Origin: Fluviicola sp.
GTDB taxonomy: Bacteria > Bacteroidota > Bacteroidia > Flavobacteriales_D > Crocinitomicaceae
Length of the DNA stretch: 64,000 bases
NCBI RefSeq assembly: GCF_029266855.1
Contig: NZ_JAQSWB010000001.1
Coordinates: forward strand, 620,001 to 684,000
Reading direction: 5' to 3'
Positions within the stretch are counted from its first letter, which is position 1; each line of letters opens with the position of its first letter. The notes beneath the pieces were generated by a model. It ran no database searches, was not told where the DNA came from, and worked only from the letters and a program-made list of their open reading frames with translations. The translations under genes and the position numbers were made by a program. Below, in pieces: positions 42,256 through 52,381 of this stretch.

Positions 42256-44307
42256 ATGAAATGGGTTTATCCTGAATTTTTATTTGCCCTACTGGTTTTG
42301 GTGGTACCAATCCTCGTTCATCTTTTCCATTTTCGCAAGTACAAAACGATCTATTTCTCCAGTATTGCTTTCGTAAAATCTGTTGAACAGCAACAGAAGA
42401 ATCCCAGAAAGATTAAGCATTTACTGATCTTAATTTCGCGGATGCTGGCTTTTACCTGTCTTGTCATTGCATTTGCCCAACCCTATTTTCCACATTCGGA
42501 TGCAACTAAAAAGGACGCTCAGCTGATTGGGGTTTACATTGACAATTCCTTTTCAATGTCGCGAATTGGTGGACAGGGAGAATTATTGGCACAAGCAAAA
42601 GAATTGGCAAGTTCGATTGTCGATAAAGCACCGAGAAATACCCAATACGTTTTGTTTACCAATGAACTGAGCGGAAATGAAAAACAGACGCTAACCAAAG
42701 TAAAATTTACAGACGAGGTGGCGAAAGTGAATTATTCCCCTATTTACCGTTCGCAGGAGGAAATACTTTCATACTGGAATCAATGGGTAGAAGATGCTCA
42801 AAAAGAAGGAAACATCAAATCAAAACCAAGCCTAATCTATTTATCTGATTTTCAAAAAACTAAATCAATTAATCCGAACAAAAAGTTTAAATCAATTTCA
42901 TCAGTTTCACCGCTCATTCTGAGTCCTCAAAATACAGGAAACTTATACATTGATACCATTTGGTTCGAAACTCCGATTCAAAAACTCGGTTCTGCGCAAA
43001 CACTTTCCATCCGTGTTGTAAATACAGGGAAAGAACGTATAGAATCCGCAGTGGTGAGTGTTCAGATCGGGAAATTGAAACGCGATTTATTTGCAGAATT
43101 GCCCGCCAATGGATCGGATACCGTACAATTAAACTATTTCAACCAGGACGCAGGAGTTGCAAAAGGAAAAATAGCGATCAACGATAAACAAATGACCCGC
43201 GATGATTCCTTCTTTTTCAATTACGAAGTCAAGAAAAGCAGTTCTGTAATGATTATCAACGGTGAAGATGCCGTGGAAAATGTTGCCATCGTTTTTGGAC
43301 TGGATGATTTCTACAAGATCAAAGAAGTCACCACAAACCAGGCATCCCAGGAAAACCTGGAATCCATTGATCTCGTAGTATTAAACGGCTTAAACCAGGT
43401 TCCAAGCAATCTCAGCACAGAGTTGACCGCTTATTATGAGGAACAAGGTTCAATTTTGCTCATTCCCGGAACAAATGTTTCTCCGACAGGATGGAATGCC
43501 CTGCTCGAAAAACTGAGTTTACCTTCCATAAACGGAACCCAAACAGTTGGTTTGGGCATTCAGAAATTAAACATCAAAGATCCCTTCTTCCAGGGAGTTT
43601 TCGAAGGGAAACCCGAAAATATTTCACTTCCTGCGGTTGCAAAAGCCTATCGCCTGATGAATAATTCGAGAACACTTTCAAGCAACCTGATCAATTATCA
43701 AAACGGAACGCCATTCTTTGTTAAGAGTACCGGGAAAAACAATTCGTATTTATTCTCCACTTCCTTGAAACAGGAATTCAGCACATTTACGAGTAATCAG
43801 TTGTTTTCCACACTTTTACTCCATGTTGGAAATCTGAGTCAGCGCCAAAATCCGTATTACCTGATAATCGGGTCTGACGGAAGCTATCCTTTAAACATAA
43901 ATTCTTCCAGTGAAAATCCGGTACATTTAAAACAGGGTGCTATAGATTATATTCCTGTCATTTTCACCAAAAACAAGCGATCCTATCTTTCGATTCAGGG
44001 ACTGGAAGCCATTCGAATCCTGGAAGCCGGTAATTACAGTATTTCACAAGACGGGAAACCGAGAGGAACACTTTCCATGAACTACAACCGACTCGAATCC
44101 CAAACACTGGAATCTACCCCTGAAGAAATCAAAACAGCTTTTGAACAAGCCGGAATACGGGTAAACAGCATTCAGGACGGATCAAACTGGAATAGCGCAT
44201 CTCTGTTGGAAATCGGAGAGAGTTATGACATATGGTTTTGGTTTGTTTTCTTTGCAGCAATATTCGTCCTTTGTGAAATGGCTTTACTAATTTTCTACAA
44301 GAAATAA
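42256..44307 (+). CDS. BatA-domain membrane protein with vWA domain
   Basis: 683 aa. The N-terminal 80 residues are the BatA domain ([23 protein letters not shown], with helices at 8-25 and 55-75). The vWA region contains DNSFSMS, matching the DxSxS metal-ion-dependent adhesion site, and the TM-anchored C-terminus ends [22 protein letters not shown]. It is a surface-facing or periplasm-facing anchor, perhaps scaffolding a Bat-type stress or assembly complex. It is followed by the dihydroorotase-like gene after 4 bp, so co-expression is likely. A second protein of the same build is at 56690-58771. Confidence 0.88.
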   Translation: MKWVYPEFLFALLVLVVPILVHLFHFRKYKTIYFSSIAFVKSVEQQQKNPRKIKHLLILISRMLAFTCLVIAFAQPYFPHSDATKKDAQLIGVYIDNSFSMSRIGGQGELLAQAKELASSIVDKAPRNTQYVLFTNELSGNEKQTLTKVKFTDEVAKVNYSPIYRSQEEILSYWNQWVEDAQKEGNIKSKPSLIYLSDFQKTKSINPNKKFKSISSVSPLILSPQNTGNLYIDTIWFETPIQKLGSAQTLSIRVVNTGKERIESAVVSVQIGKLKRDLFAELPANGSDTVQLNYFNQDAGVAKGKIAINDKQMTRDDSFFFNYEVKKSSSVMIINGEDAVENVAIVFGLDDFYKIKEVTTNQASQENLESIDLVVLNGLNQVPSNLSTELTAYYEEQGSILLIPGTNVSPTGWNALLEKLSLPSINGTQTVGLGIQKLNIKDPFFQGVFEGKPENISLPAVAKAYRLMNNSRTLSSNLINYQNGTPFFVKSTGKNNSYLFSTSLKQEFSTFTSNQLFSTLLLHVGNLSQRQNPYYLIIGSDGSYPLNINSSSENPVHLKQGAIDYIPVIFTKNKRSYLSIQGLEAIRILEAGNYSISQDGKPRGTLSMNYNRLESQTLESTPEEIKTAFEQAGIRVNSIQDGSNWNSASLLEIGESYDIWFWFVFFAAIFVLCEMALLIFYKK

Positions 44308-44311
44308 AGAT

Positions 44312-45586
44312 ATGAAATTACTTATTCGACAAGTAAGAGTTATAGACAAGAGTTCCAAGTGGCATGGAAAGAAAGCAGACATTTACCTGGAAGATGGAAA
44401 GATCCATGAAATTGCAGACAAGATTGACCGTTCATGCGAAATAGAGATTCAGGAAGATAACCTTCATATCTCCAAAGGATGGGTAGATTTAAAAGCACAT
44501 TTTGCTGATCCGGGAGAAGAACACAAATCAACCATTCAAGGTGGTTTGGATGCCGCAGCTTATGGCGGATTTACACATGTAACCATTTTACCTTCTACAG
44601 AACCCGTTCTTGATAATAAAACAAGCGTTGAGTATGTCCTGAGAAGAAGTGAAAACGCAGTGACTTCTCTGCATCCGATGGGCTGTATCACAAAAAAGAA
44701 CAACGGTGAAGCATTGGCAGAAATGTATGATATGTTCCAATCAGGCGTTCGTTTGTTTTCAGACGACCTGGTTCCTGTAAATGGTGGAATTATGTACCGT
44801 GCACTTCTCTATTCCAAGAACTTTGACGGAATCGTTGTTGGTTTTGCCCATGATAAATCCATTTCCGGTGGTGGGATGGTTAATGAAGGAGAAGCCTCTA
44901 CAAAAACAGGTTTGAAAGCAGACCCTGCAATCAGTGAGATCATCCAGCTGGAGCGCAACCTGCGTTTATTGGAATATACAGGAGGAAACCTGCACGCAAC
45001 TGGTATTGCCTGCGCAGAATCTGTTGATCTCATTCGAAAAGCGAAAGCAAAAGGACTGAATGTAACTGCAGATGTTCATGCCCAGCATTTAATCTACAAC
45101 GAAACCGCTGTTCTTGATTTCGATGTAAACTTTAAGTTAATGCCTCCGCTCCGTACCGAAGCAGATCGCAAAGCCTTGTGGCAAGGTTTGAAAGACGGGA
45201 TCATTGATTGCATCGTTTCGGATCACAGGCCAAATGATACTGAAGAAACAGATTTGGAGTTCGATCACGCCAATTTTGGAAACAGTACGCTTCAAACTCT
45301 TTTCGGAGAATTGGGCGCATGTCCTGATTTCAATCTGGAACTTGTTATAAACGGACTAACCGAAAAAGGAAGAGAATTATTATCACTGGACACCTCACCT
45401 ATTGAAAACCAAACGATCGCGGATTTATCGCTGTTTATTCCTGATAAAACCTGGGTATTCACAAAAGAAGAATTAGTTATACCGTGCACCAATACACCGG
45501 CATTGAACAAACAATTAAACGGTTTTGTTTATGGAATTATCAATAATGGTAAATTCGCACTGAAAGAAACAAGAGAAAATGTCTGA
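44312..45586 (+). CDS. pyrC: Dihydroorotase-like protein with missing metal ligands
   Basis: 424 aa. The overall sequence is that of the Bacteroidota dihydroorotase group ([107 protein letters not shown]). Yet the metal-binding H-x-H is K61-A-H63, and the usual His of the HvS motif is a Gly in LHATGIAC. So it may be an inactive paralogue, as in PyrX-type subunits, or bind metal differently. Active enzyme would close carbamoyl-aspartate to dihydroorotate in pyrimidine synthesis. It overlaps the next gene by 8 bp. Confidence 0.85.
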   Translation: MKLLIRQVRVIDKSSKWHGKKADIYLEDGKIHEIADKIDRSCEIEIQEDNLHISKGWVDLKAHFADPGEEHKSTIQGGLDAAAYGGFTHVTILPSTEPVLDNKTSVEYVLRRSENAVTSLHPMGCITKKNNGEALAEMYDMFQSGVRLFSDDLVPVNGGIMYRALLYSKNFDGIVVGFAHDKSISGGGMVNEGEASTKTGLKADPAISEIIQLERNLRLLEYTGGNLHATGIACAESVDLIRKAKAKGLNVTADVHAQHLIYNETAVLDFDVNFKLMPPLRTEADRKALWQGLKDGIIDCIVSDHRPNDTEETDLEFDHANFGNSTLQTLFGELGACPDFNLELVINGLTEKGRELLSLDTSPIENQTIADLSLFIPDKTWVFTKEELVIPCTNTPALNKQLNGFVYGIINNGKFALKETRENV

Positions 45587-46136
45587 TAAGCGTTCGTTTA
45601 TACGTAATTTCTGGAAAGAACGTAAAATGGTTGGGGCTATGGCTCCAAGCTCAAAGTATTTAGCAAAGAAAATGTTGAAGAGAATTGATTTCTCAACAGC
45701 TAAAGTTATTGTGGAACTTGGTCCCGGAACGGGAGTTTTCACACGAAAGATCCTTCAAAACCTACGACCTGATGGTATTTTATTGGTTTTCGAACTCAAT
45801 GACAGCTTTATGAATATGCTTCAAAAAGAGTTTAAAGATCCGCGCGTTATTTTGATCCATGATTCGGCAGAAAAAATCGGTGAATACCTTGAGAAATATG
45901 GCTATTCCCATGCCGATGTGGTAGTTTCCTCACTCCCCCTTGCTAATTTCCCGAGTGAGTTAAAGAACAGAATCCTTACGGAAAGTCACCGGGTAATGCA
46001 TCCGAACTCCCTGTATGTTCAGTTTCAATATTCACTGAATGCGAAAAAGAACATCAAACAGTTCTACAAACAGGTAGATATTGCATTTACTCCTGCCAAC
46101 TTCCCCCCTGCTTTTGTTTATTACTGCAAGAAATAA
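45579..46136 (+). CDS. SAM-dependent methyltransferase, PmtA-like
   Basis: 185 aa. [17 protein letters not shown] leads into the SAM site [15 protein letters not shown], then VFELNDSF and the [12 protein letters not shown] segment. This pattern is that of phospholipid N-methyltransferases (PmtA), which methylate phosphatidylethanolamine. Ribosomal RNA dimethylases share the SAM site, but the SSLPLANFP segment favours PmtA. It overlaps the dihydroorotase-like gene by 8 bp; the metabolic link is unclear. Confidence 0.8.
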   Translation: MSDKRSFIRNFWKERKMVGAMAPSSKYLAKKMLKRIDFSTAKVIVELGPGTGVFTRKILQNLRPDGILLVFELNDSFMNMLQKEFKDPRVILIHDSAEKIGEYLEKYGYSHADVVVSSLPLANFPSELKNRILTESHRVMHPNSLYVQFQYSLNAKKNIKQFYKQVDIAFTPANFPPAFVYYCKK

Positions 46137-46196
46137 ACTTGGAATCCTATCAAATTCACATCCTTTTTTGACAGGTATTCCAAAGCGAGAAAATCC

Positions 46197-46204
46197 TAAT
46201 TTTG
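46197..46204 (+). promoter_or_regulatory. -7 box for trxB
   Basis: TAATTTTG fits TAnnTTTG, 32 bp before the ATG at 46237. Confidence 0.4.
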
Positions 46205-46236
46205 TATAGTTCAAACTAAAAAACGATAAAACAAAC

Positions 46237-47184
46237 ATGAGTGCCGAAAAAGTAAAATGCCTGATCATCGGTTCAGGTCCCGCCGGATATACTGCTGCAA
46301 TCTATGCTGCCAGAGCAGATATGAAACCTGTGATGTATCAGGGAATGCAGCCTGGAGGACAGCTGACAACTACAAACGAAGTTGAGAACTTTCCCGGTTA
46401 CCCGGATGGAGTTACCGGACCGGAAATGATGACCCAGCTGGAAGCTCAGGCGAAACGCTTTGAAACAGATATTCGTTTTGGTTTTATCACTCAAGTTGAT
46501 TTTTCAGGACCTATTCATAAGTGCTGGACAGAAGACGGACACGAAATTCACGCAGAAACGGTAATTATTTCTACAGGAGCTGCTGCAAAATACCTTGGAT
46601 TACCATCCGAGCAACATTACCTTTCGATTGGTGGTGGAGTTTCTGCCTGCGCAGTATGCGACGGATTCTTTTACCGCGGTCAGGAAACAGTAATCGTTGG
46701 TGCAGGAGATTCTGCTTGTGAGGAAGCTCATTACCTTTCTAAGTTGTGTAAGAAAGTAACCATGCTGGTTCGCACAGATAAATTCCGTGCTTCGAAAATC
46801 ATGGCTGACCGTGTTCGAAAAACACCTAACATTGAAATTCTCCACAATACGGAAACTGTTGAAGTTTTAGGTGACGGACAAGGAGTTACAGCTGTAAAAG
46901 TGAAAAACAATATTACTGGAGAAGAAAAAGAGATTCCCGCTACCGGTTTCTTCGTGGCAATCGGCCACAAACCGAACACAGATGTTTTCAAAGATTACAT
47001 CAACCTGGACGAAACAGGATACATCAAATACGAAAAACCGGGAACTTCACTGACAAATATTCCGGGAGTATTTGTTGCCGGAGATGCGGCAGACAAAACA
47101 TACCGCCAGGCAGTAACTGCTGCGGGAACAGGCTGTATGGCAGCTTTGGATGCAGAGCGTTATTTAGCAAGTTTGGAACATTAA
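46237..47184 (+). CDS. trxB: Thioredoxin-disulfide reductase
   Basis: 315 aa. FAD motif GSGPAGYTAAIYAARA near the N-terminus, redox-active C138-A-V-C141 in VSACAVCDGFF, NADPH motif GAGDSACEEA, and C-terminal FVAGDAADK. All are typical of low-molecular-weight thioredoxin reductase. It passes electrons from NADPH via FAD to thioredoxin. It is single, with its own promoter and a strong terminator. Confidence 0.97.
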   Translation: MSAEKVKCLIIGSGPAGYTAAIYAARADMKPVMYQGMQPGGQLTTTNEVENFPGYPDGVTGPEMMTQLEAQAKRFETDIRFGFITQVDFSGPIHKCWTEDGHEIHAETVIISTGAAAKYLGLPSEQHYLSIGGGVSACAVCDGFFYRGQETVIVGAGDSACEEAHYLSKLCKKVTMLVRTDKFRASKIMADRVRKTPNIEILHNTETVEVLGDGQGVTAVKVKNNITGEEKEIPATGFFVAIGHKPNTDVFKDYINLDETGYIKYEKPGTSLTNIPGVFVAGDAADKTYRQAVTAAGTGCMAALDAERYLASLEH

Positions 47185-47243
47185 TTGTTTCATGTCTTTC
47201 TCGATACATTCCGAAATGACATTCATATAATTGCAGAATATAA

Positions 47244-47275
47244 AAAAAGCCCCTGACTCTCCTCAGGGGCTTTTT
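47244..47275. terminator. Strong bidirectional terminator between trxB and the GIN-domain gene
   Basis: AAAAAGCCCCTGA (47244-47256) pairs with TCAGGGGCTTTTT (47263-47275): 13 bp, 6-nt loop. A- and T-runs on both sides permit use by both convergent genes. Confidence 0.9.
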
Positions 47276-47371
47276 CATCAACCGTGGCTGACTACTTTAC
47301 TCTACTTATATTATACCTAACCATGCTTTGTTACAGCCTCTTTATAATTCAAAAGTTATGATTTTCAATTT

Positions 47372-48463
47372 CTAATTCTTTTTGATCACGGCACTTCCGC
47401 TCGTTTCAATATCTACTCTGATTGATTTTGATTCCCCGCTAACTTTATAATAGGTCTCACTGGCACCGGATCCATCCGCGTTCAAAGTTTCGGAAACAGA
47501 AATCTCAAGGTGAGCAGCTCCACTATTGTCTACAGTTGCTTTTTTAGCCGACAAATTGGACAATTTAGCATTTGAGGCTCCCGAAACATCCACTTCAATT
47601 GTTTCGCAAACACCTGCAATTTCAACATTGCTTGCTCCTGAGAATTCACCATTTAACTTTGTTGCTTTCAGGCTCAAACTTACGTTACTTGCACCGTCAG
47701 CTTCTAAATCAAGGACATCTAATCCCAGTTGATTTACACTCATTAAACTGGTAGCTCCGCTCATATGCAATTCAGTTAAATCCTGTACACTTACTTTTAC
47801 AACAACCTTTTCTTTTCGATCCCTTTTATTTGGTTCATTTTTCAAATAAAGTGTTCCGTCATGGATTTCTACGTGAACCAGATCTTTTGCAGTTTCAGGT
47901 TCCACTGTCACACTGCATGCTTTTCCCTGGGAAAGTTCAACATACAAAGCCCCGGACACGTGCACTTTTGTAAAGGATTCAGTTATCTGAGGTTTTCTGT
48001 AGGGAGGAATTCCCATAGCTCCCCGTTCAAAACACGGAGATTTTAAAGGAATAGCAGTTCCCATATCTTCGGATACATTTGGGTTTTCGGCTCTGACAGG
48101 TTCTTCAGATATGGGAGTCTCCAGATCTGCCGGTTCATTCGGTTTTTCTTCTTTGCTCGGGTAAGCATCTGGATTTGCCGGAATGGAATAAGAAATTTGC
48201 TCCTTCCGGGTTTCTTTTTCTTTTGTTTCCGGCTTGCTGAAGATCATTACGACCCCCAATGAAGCTCCTCCGGTCACTGTTAATAATGTAGTCCACATAA
48301 TCAAAGGTTTTTTAATGAGTATTAATTTCAATGTTGCTAAAAGTCCGGCCGTTGCAGCTGCTGCTATAGCAGAATCGATCCATTGATCAACCTCAGAAAT
48401 AGAAGTCTGAGCTGACTCATTTCGAATCTCATCGAACAAACCTGAAAGTTTATCTTCTGTCAT
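47372..48463 (-). CDS. Membrane protein with N-terminal anti-sigma-like part and DUF2807/GIN domain
   Basis: 363 aa. A cytoplasmic N-terminus (about 1-40, MTEDKLSGLFDEIRNESAQTS) precedes hydrophobic segments (about 35-50 and 53-76). The extracytoplasmic part from about residue 160 is a GIN-type (DUF2807) repeat: FTKVHVSGALYVELSQGKACSVTVE, then LTELHMSGATSLM, LEADGASNVSLSL, LNGEFSGASNVEIAG, EVDVSGASNAKLSN, VDNSGAAHLEIS and DGSGASETYYK. It overlaps the ECF sigma gene by 14 bp. The short cytoplasmic segment is where an anti-sigma factor would bind sigma, so this is probably an envelope-sensing anti-sigma. Confidence 0.82.
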   Translation of the reverse strand: MTEDKLSGLFDEIRNESAQTSISEVDQWIDSAIAAAATAGLLATLKLILIKKPLIMWTTLLTVTGGASLGVVMIFSKPETKEKETRKEQISYSIPANPDAYPSKEEKPNEPADLETPISEEPVRAENPNVSEDMGTAIPLKSPCFERGAMGIPPYRKPQITESFTKVHVSGALYVELSQGKACSVTVEPETAKDLVHVEIHDGTLYLKNEPNKRDRKEKVVVKVSVQDLTELHMSGATSLMSVNQLGLDVLDLEADGASNVSLSLKATKLNGEFSGASNVEIAGVCETIEVDVSGASNAKLSNLSAKKATVDNSGAAHLEISVSETLNADGSGASETYYKVSGESKSIRVDIETSGSAVIKKN

Positions 48464-48983
48464 AACTCAAATTATTTAATTCTTCTTCTTTCTTCCCGGT
48501 CATCAATTCCAGGAGTTTTTTTCTGCTTCTGACCAGGCGTTGTTTCACTGCATCCTCCGACGACTGTTGTAATTCCGCTATCTCCTTAATTGAGAATCCT
48601 GAAATCTCGAAAAGAATAATACTTTCCTTTTGCAAATCAGGTAATTTAGAGATCGCTTCGTACAGCAAATTAATTTCCAAAAGCTTATCTGCCCGGTCGT
48701 TTTCAACCGAATAATTATAAGCCAGTGTGTGATCGGATAAGCGTTCGGTGCTCATTTTTCGATTTTCATTTGCTAACAAGCGGATGGCGATTCCGAAGAG
48801 AAAATGTAAAAACGCTCCGTCATTCTTCAGGGATTCGAAACGTTCGTAAGCGACCACCAACGCATCATGCATCAAATCCTTGAAGTTGAAATTTCCGTAT
48901 GCTCTTGCTTTACAAAACTTTTCAAACCTGACATGCACAGGTTCATACAGTTCCATAAAACGTTTCTTTTTCGTGGTCGCCAT
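48450..48983 (-). CDS. ECF-type RNA polymerase sigma factor
   Basis: 177 aa. Region 2 includes NFKDLMHDALVVAYERFESLKNDGAFLHFLFGIAIRLLANENRK. Region 4 has ISKLPDLQKESIILFEISGFSIKEIAELQQSSEDAVKQRLVRSRKKL, the HTH that reads the -35 element. Size and layout fit an ECF sigma-70 factor. AGGAGG ends directly at the ATG in the nucleotide sequence, an unusually short spacing. The partner gene overlaps its end, so the pair likely forms one regulatory operon. Confidence 0.92.
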   Translation of the reverse strand: MATTKKKRFMELYEPVHVRFEKFCKARAYGNFNFKDLMHDALVVAYERFESLKNDGAFLHFLFGIAIRLLANENRKMSTERLSDHTLAYNYSVENDRADKLLEINLLYEAISKLPDLQKESIILFEISGFSIKEIAELQQSSEDAVKQRLVRSRKKLLELMTGKKEEELNNLSYDRR

Positions 48984-49188
48984 CCTCCTAAATTGGTCTC
49001 TTGATAAAGTTAGTGTAAGGAGATTCGAAAAAGTGACACGGGATTGAAAATAATTTTAAATGAAGTGTAAAAGTGCTTACAACACCGCAACAAGCATAAG
49101 ATAATGAACAATCTAAAACCAACGTGATTAGCATGTTAGTAAACATACTTACAAAGTATACTTAAAAAATCATTTTCAACTGCTTGAA

Positions 49189-49845
49189 TCAGTTATCCAA
49201 TAATGGAGTGTTACCTATTCCACTTACAGTTAAATCCATTTTATTCAACATCTGTTTAAATTCAAGGTAGTATAACAAACAGATAAGCGAGGTTATTAAA
49301 AAATAGCAATCAGTTACCAAAACAGAAAAATGCAAATAATAATCAGCCCTCGAGACCAGCTCTGGTTCAACTACATAAAACATCAGAAGCGGTATTAAAA
49401 ATGTATAAATGATAAAAAGAATCATCAAAACCCAGGTAGTAACAATTTTCAAATCAGATCTCCTCACACTCATTTCGGAATAAGTAAAAAGTTGCTTATT
49501 CAATTTCCTCTTAATAATATAGAAAAGAAAGCAGTTTGCTACAGGTAGGAATGACAATAAGATGATTAAAAAATGGTATCCTTTTCCTATTCCATACTTT
49601 TTTACTAACCTATTCAAAACAAGAAGAAAAATAATCTCCATTATATAGATTACCACATAAATCACCAAGTGAAATTTCCCCATGTAATTTTTGATTCGTA
49701 TCAAGGAATTCAATTCTCCATTACCAAAATAAAATGTCCAATCCCAAATTCCTTTCAGGAAATTCATGAGCATAAACAAAACATACACTATCAAAAGAAT
49801 AATTGTGACTACTCTCAAATACTTCGGGTTACCGGTTTTTTCCAT
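49189..49845 (-). CDS. Multi-pass membrane protein of unknown function
   Basis: 218 aa with about five to six membrane helices (near 10-30, 58-80, 88-108, 132-155, 168-190). Basic residues lie between helices 3 and 4 (IIKRKLNKQLFTYSEMSVRRSDLK). No motif was recognised; some features recall DUF4328-type proteins, but this is not sure. It is alone between the sigma-factor region and pcm. Confidence 0.65.
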   Translation of the reverse strand: MEKTGNPKYLRVVTIILLIVYVLFMLMNFLKGIWDWTFYFGNGELNSLIRIKNYMGKFHLVIYVVIYIMEIIFLLVLNRLVKKYGIGKGYHFLIILLSFLPVANCFLFYIIKRKLNKQLFTYSEMSVRRSDLKIVTTWVLMILFIIYTFLIPLLMFYVVEPELVSRADYYLHFSVLVTDCYFLITSLICLLYYLEFKQMLNKMDLTVSGIGNTPLLDN

Positions 49846-49919
49846 TTTGCCGAAAAAGGAACAATTTTAAATACTAACTACTAATTCAAATTTTTGCATT
49901 TTGAATTTTTCCTTTTGAA

Positions 49920-50564
49920 TTACCGAACTGTTTTTTCCAGCATTGGAACAAAACTGAAATTACCGAATACTTCTTCTTTGTATTCCGAATCAGAGATTTT
50001 TGTGATCCGGTGCATTTCCTGGGAATCCAAATCTCCAACAGGAATTACCATTATTCCTCCTACTTTCAATTGCTGAACAAGTTTTTCGGGAATAAACGGA
50101 GCTCCGCAAGTTACCAGGATCTTATCAAAAGGCGCAAAAGTTTCTTTTCCTTCGTAACCATCTCCAAAAAACAACTTGGGCGTAAACCGGAAATGATCGA
50201 TGATCTTTTTAGCTTTAATATGCAGTTCTTTCTGGCGTTCGATGGAAAACACTTTCATTCCCATCGAGCACAAAATACAAGTCTGAAATCCGGATCCGGT
50301 GCCAATTTCCAGAACCTTCTCCCCTTTTTTCAACTCCAGGATCGAAGTCTGGAAAGCAACAGTATAAGGATGAGAAATCGTTTGACCGGCCCCGATCTGG
50401 AAAGCTACATTTGAATAAGCCTGCTGTTCGAATACCAAATCGAGAAAGAAATGACGAGGAATTGCATCAAAGGCTGTCAGCACACGTTCATCAGTTATTC
50501 CTTTCAGGCGCAATTGATCAATCAATTGCTTTCTCATTCCCTTGTGCTTGTATGTATCTTGCAT
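49920..50564 (-). CDS. pcm: Protein-L-isoaspartate O-methyltransferase
   Basis: 214 aa. The family pattern is clear: IDQLRLKGITDERVLTAFDAIPRHFFLD, then QTISHPYTVAFQTSILELKKGEKVLEIGTGSGFQTCILCSMG (SAM site), and ILVTCGAPFIPEKLVQQLKVGGIMVIPVGD. It repairs isoaspartate in damaged proteins by methylation. The start is ATG 50564, with a -7 box 5 bp upstream, so its mRNA may be leaderless. It is divergent from the carboxylase gene. Confidence 0.95.
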   Translation of the reverse strand: MQDTYKHKGMRKQLIDQLRLKGITDERVLTAFDAIPRHFFLDLVFEQQAYSNVAFQIGAGQTISHPYTVAFQTSILELKKGEKVLEIGTGSGFQTCILCSMGMKVFSIERQKELHIKAKKIIDHFRFTPKLFFGDGYEGKETFAPFDKILVTCGAPFIPEKLVQQLKVGGIMVIPVGDLDSQEMHRITKISDSEYKEEVFGNFSFVPMLEKTVR

Positions 50565-50568
50565 GTAA

Positions 50569-50641
50569 CAAAAGTAATTTAGAAATCGCTCATTCTTTCA
50601 GTTTGTTCAAGAAAGTTTCTACAGTGAATTGTGTATATTTG
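50569..50641. promoter_or_regulatory. Divergent promoter pair for pcm and the acyl-CoA carboxylase gene
   Basis: On the minus strand, TACTTTTG (complement of 50569-50576) fits TAnnTTTG just before pcm. On the plus strand, TATATTTG (50634-50641) fits the same consensus before the ATG at 50664. The two boxes are about 60 bp apart. Confidence 0.5.
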
Positions 50642-50663
50642 GGACGCTAATAAACGAAAAAAC

Positions 50664-52310
50664 ATGGCAATTGATTCAAAAGAATTGGAATTCAATAAGA
50701 ACGACGATGAAATGAGGCTTAAGATCTCCCGTATGGAGTCTGAATTAGCTTCAATAATGAAAGGCGGCGGAGAAAAACGGATCGCTGCACTTCATGAAAA
50801 GGGGAAAATGACCGCCAGGGAGCGAATTGACATGCTTCTGGATGCGAATACCTCGCGTTTCGAAGTTGGTGCTTTTGCCGGAATGGGAATGTATAAAGAA
50901 CACGGCGGCTGCCCCTCTGCCGGTGTTGTGATAGTAATCGGTAAAGTCTCAGGAAAACAATGTATTGTTGTTGCCAACGATGCTACCGTAAAAGCCGGGG
51001 CCTGGTTTCCGATCACAGGAAAGAAAAACCTGCGTGCACAGGAAATAGCAATGGAAAACAAGCTGCCGATCATTTACCTGGTTGATTCAGCAGGTGTATA
51101 TCTTCCCATGCAGGATGAGATCTTCCCCGACAAAGAACATTTCGGACGTATTTTCCGCAACAATGCAGTAATGAGTTCCATGGGAATCACCCAGATTGCT
51201 GCTGTAATGGGAAGTTGTGTTGCAGGTGGTGCTTACCTTCCGATTATGTCTGACGAATCATTGATCGTGGATAAAACAGGAACTATTTTTCTTGCCGGAT
51301 CTTACTTGGTTAAAGCTGCAATCGGAGAAAATATTGATAATGAGACCTTGGGCGGAGCCACAACACATACTGAGATTTCAGGTGTTTGTGATTACAAAGT
51401 AGCCAATGATGAAGAGTGTTTGATGACAATCCGTAAGATGATGAGTCAGATCGGAGCACCTGAATCCGCAGGGTTTGACCGAATCGAATCCATAGCTCCA
51501 AAAGAAGAGGCGAAGAAAGTTTACGGTATTCTGCCTTCGGAAAGATCCAAACCTTATAATGTACACGATATATTAGACTGTATTTTTGATGAGGGAAGTT
51601 TAACAGAATATAAAAGCGATTACGGCAAAACCATTGTTTGCGCTTATGCCCGTTTGGACGGCTGGAGTGTTGGAATTGTTGCAAATCAGCGGGAATTATC
51701 CAAGAACGCAAAAGGTGAAATGCAATTTGGCGGCGTGATCTACAATGACTCGGCAGATAAAGCTGCACGTTTCATTATGAACTGCAATCAAAAGAATATT
51801 CCTTTGATCTTCTTCCAGGATGTTTCGGGATTCATGGTCGGTTCAAAATCAGAACATGCCGGGATCATCAAAGACGGTGCGAAAATGGTCAATGCAATGG
51901 CAAATTCTGTCGTTCCGAAATTTACGGTTGTAGTTGGAAACTCTTATGGAGCAGGAAACTATGCCATGTGCGGAAAAGCGTATGATCCGAGATTAATTGT
52001 TGGCTGGCCGACTGCCGAAGTGGCTGTAATGAGTGGCGCGGCAGCAGCTAAAACCCTGCTTCAGATCGAAGTTGCTTCATTGAAAGCCCGTGGAGAGGAA
52101 GAAATTACTCCGGAAAGAGAAGCAGAACTTTACAACAAGATCAAATCGCGTTACGACGAACAAATTTCACCGTATTATGCAGCTTCGCGTTTGTGGCTGG
52201 ACGCAATCATTGATCCGGCAAAAACCAGGGAGTTCTTATCGGTTGGAATTGAAATGGCAAGTCACAAAAGAGCTGAAAAACCTTATAACGTTGGAGTAAT
52301 CCAGACCTGA
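50664..52310 (+). CDS. Acyl-CoA carboxylase, carboxyltransferase (beta) subunit
   Basis: The ATG at 50664 (MAIDSKELEFNKNDDEM) gives 548 aa; the TTG-type upstream start adds nothing known. Two crotonase-fold halves are present: GKMTARERIDMLLD...GVVIVIGKVSGKQC...KNLRAQEIAMENKLPIIYLVDSAG, and later FIMNCNQKNIPLIFFQDVSGFMVGSKSEHAGIIKDGAKMVNAMANSVVPKFTVVVGNSYGAGNYAMCG. It transfers CO2 from carboxybiotin to an acyl-CoA (propionyl-, methylcrotonyl- or a mixed acyl-CoA; the substrate cannot be fixed). No biotin-carboxylase gene is adjacent. Confidence 0.92.
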   Translation: MAIDSKELEFNKNDDEMRLKISRMESELASIMKGGGEKRIAALHEKGKMTARERIDMLLDANTSRFEVGAFAGMGMYKEHGGCPSAGVVIVIGKVSGKQCIVVANDATVKAGAWFPITGKKNLRAQEIAMENKLPIIYLVDSAGVYLPMQDEIFPDKEHFGRIFRNNAVMSSMGITQIAAVMGSCVAGGAYLPIMSDESLIVDKTGTIFLAGSYLVKAAIGENIDNETLGGATTHTEISGVCDYKVANDEECLMTIRKMMSQIGAPESAGFDRIESIAPKEEAKKVYGILPSERSKPYNVHDILDCIFDEGSLTEYKSDYGKTIVCAYARLDGWSVGIVANQRELSKNAKGEMQFGGVIYNDSADKAARFIMNCNQKNIPLIFFQDVSGFMVGSKSEHAGIIKDGAKMVNAMANSVVPKFTVVVGNSYGAGNYAMCGKAYDPRLIVGWPTAEVAVMSGAAAAKTLLQIEVASLKARGEEEITPEREAELYNKIKSRYDEQISPYYAASRLWLDAIIDPAKTREFLSVGIEMASHKRAEKPYNVGVIQT

Positions 52311-52381
52311 TTAATTCAAAACGAAAAATGCAAAATTCAAAACCTTTGCATTTTGAATTCATAATTTTAAATTAAATAAAG

